Origin: Antitrichia curtipendula
Lineage: Eukaryota; Streptophyta; Bryopsida; Hypnales; Leucodontaceae
Direction: 5' to 3'
DNA: 64,000 nucleotides
Assembly (NCBI GenBank): GCA_951230915.1
Contig: OX579635.1
Coordinates: 48,236,001-48,300,000, forward strand
A model generated the notes under the pieces. It had not been told where the DNA came from and made no database searches. It saw nothing but the letters and a program-made list of their open reading frames with translations. The translations under genes were made by a program, and so were the position numbers. This document shows positions 61,915-64,000 of this stretch, one piece after another (the stretch's first letter is position 1; the number at the start of each line of letters is the position of its first letter).

Positions 61915-64000
61915 GGGACAGATTAATCAAGATGAGTTGAGCAAAGCAAGCGACCGGATTTCAAGCAAGCTAAAGCTTAGGATTTGGATCTAGAAGAAGC
62001 AAATGAGGCCCAAAGTGCACGTGGAGGAGCAAACATGGTATTGGAGTTTGGATAGGACACAATCCTCAGCAGAGCGGTGGCCAATGAGCGGTATTGTTAG
62101 ACCGTGCCCCACTCCTCACCGAGCTCCCAAAAGAATTAGAGAGCATGTAGGTACTTGGGGCTCATATGTTCTCGGCCTTCAGTTGCATTGTCCCTCGTAC
62201 CAACTCTTTGTTTGTTTCAAATTTATTTCACATTTTGATCTCCATCTATCCCCAAGTAGAGTACTAAGTGGCCCAAAATTTTGCAATATGGTTACCAGGT
62301 CATAGCGAGCAACTTATGGCAATTAGTATAGTGATTATTTTTTTTCTTTATGAAACAAACAAGGCTTATTATCACATACGGTAGTTAGAAAATAATTGAT
62401 ACATTGAACTAATTTGGATAATTACTTGGTGACATAGTATTCCAAAGAATGAAAAGATATGCTATAATTTTTTTATTTTTTTCCTTAATAAGATGCTAAA
62501 AATGGAACACAACTTTGAAATTTGACATGACAATTCATAAATACCTTACACATTATGCTTAAGCCTTCAAGAGCTTTACAATGACATATAAACATCCACA
62601 AGTTCTTACATCCATACATAAGCATTCAAATTCATGTACAAGCATTCAAATTAATACATGACCATTCTCAATGCATTATAATCCCAAATTTTGTGAATTT
62701 TGTTAAGGTTGAGTTCTAAGAGTCCTTCAAGCACTTAAGTGATTGAATCAAGCTGTCATTTTGACAACAATTTCAATTCAATCACAATTCAATCATATAA
62801 GATGCAAATATAGAACTAATGTGAGTAAAATCCTAATCACTTAGCGGAAAATTGAACCTCCAAGTTGCCCACTATAGATTAAGTGTCATGCACGAAATAT
62901 GCAAGGTGAGTATAAAAACACCCTCCAAGTGTTAAAAGTGAAGTTGATACTTCCTTTTGTCCACATTCAATTTCCAACTAATGACCAAGCTTCTTTCTGG
63001 AATTGGTCAAGGATTCAAAATAGACCCTAAATTCTAAACAAATTAACAAGCTTGTTTAGCACTATAAAAACTAAGGCCATCAAAATAGACAATATTTTTT
63101 CTCCTTCCTTACATAGTAGAAGAGTCATTAAATGACACTTTAGGACAATTATTTTTATTTGATCACATAAACTAAATTACAATTATATAATGCTAATGAT
63201 AAGTAACTTAGCACATGAAAAGATTGTTATCCCCAAATGACCATCTACCATTTTTTGACACTATGGCTTTTTTGGTCATTAATTACAAATGCAATTTTAA
63301 ATTTTTTTTTAATATTATCATATGACATATATTTAAGGAATAACTTTTGAGAATATTCATTCTAATGACTTTTGACAATAGGATTAACAAGTTATTGGAT
63401 GATAAGTAGTTTTTTTTTCAACAAAGGCAACTAAAGCAATTTGGGCATCTTAAAAAAACACTTTTTATTTGAAAACAAATGTTCATGGCTTTCCATATTT
63501 ATGTTTATATAGAAAGCTTTGAATCATTCTATTCTAGTTGACAAGATGAAAGTTATGAGGAATTTTGCGGCTATTTATAGAATTTTTTATAAATAATAAA
63601 AATATAGATTTTTTGATATATTTGGTTTTCAAGTATTTTTTGGAAAAAATAAAGAATAACTTAAAGAGTTAAAGTGAGATTTGTTGACCACCGAAATACC
63701 TGGTAGTTTGTATATTGTACTTCAAAATTAAACTATGGCTTCTATTTTCCATGATTTAAGGTGTGAAATGAATGCTAGAGTCCATCCTTCATAAATACAT
63801 CTTTTATATTTTTATTCCTTTTCAAAATTACTCTTTGTAACAAAAGAGTTGTTTATACAACTTGATTTGTGGTTCTCCAAGCATATATTATGGAACCATT
63901 ACTATTATGCCTTTTCATATGTTTTCGAGGATGTTCTTAAGAGGTGTATAACAAGAATTTAATACTTTTTTTTAGTCAACTTTCATGTCAAACCACCTCA
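61915..64000. other. AT-rich intergenic DNA to the window end
   Basis: No gene recognised. The frame at 62,003-62,305 is open for 100 codons but matches nothing known and has no supporting exons. Confidence 0.35.

Noticed and set aside
1..64000. CRISPR array, rRNA or tRNA genes
   Set aside because: No regularly spaced direct repeats of CRISPR type, no cloverleaf with A/B boxes and no rRNA-like conserved stretch was recognised by eye; a tRNA scan would settle the last point.

Overview
The window is nuclear plant DNA: intron-rich genes, plant-specific domain families (a GPI-anchored X8 protein, a plant class-3 lipase relic) and many CACTA-type DNA transposons. The lineage cannot be fixed from sequence alone. 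The style suggests a non-flowering land plant such as a bryophyte, but that is a weak inference. Moderately GC-rich islands at about 19-28.6 kb, 31.4-36.1 kb and 38.4-44.8 kb hold the genes. Everything else is AT-rich repeat sea.

Three intact genes are supported. (1) About 20.9-28.6 kb, + strand: a large gene of some 14-15 exons whose N-terminal motif matches what I remember of HEIP1/REDIC1 (C12orf40), a meiotic crossover factor shared by plants and mammals. (2) 33,362-36,093, + strand: a nine-exon SAM-dependent methyltransferase of 256 aa, EEF1AKMT4/METTL13-N-like, with every splice phase consistent. (3) 41,201-38,473, - strand: a four-exon, 219-aa secreted X8-domain protein of the plasmodesmata callose-binding (PDCB) type with a GPI-anchor tail; one exon is only 13 nt. 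No shared pathway is evident among the three.

The left 13 kb is transposon-rich. A CACTA-like element at 7,246-11,824 carries, on one strand, degenerate exons of two unrelated host genes: an adenylate kinase and then a class-3 lipase. This is a Pack-CACTA-like double capture. A sibling with matching termini and a perfect TAG target duplication lies 255 bp away (12,080-13,229) and contains a fold-back of about 580 bp. Around them are CACTA miniature elements with exact 3-bp target duplications (694-765, 998-1,176, 5,294-6,580) and a half copy inserted in the adenylate kinase relic.

The right 20 kb is dominated by a 9.9-kb CACTA element (50,272-60,216; target duplication AAA) with long arrays of a subterminal AATATGACT-type motif. 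A second copy of its end sits at 2,450-2,690 in the opposite orientation. Two related elements at 44,789-45,696 and 47,705-48,223 start with CCCCTAA and are flanked by TTAA or near-TTAA, a piggyBac-like arrangement that would be unusual in a land plant. The remaining stretches show no recognisable genes.
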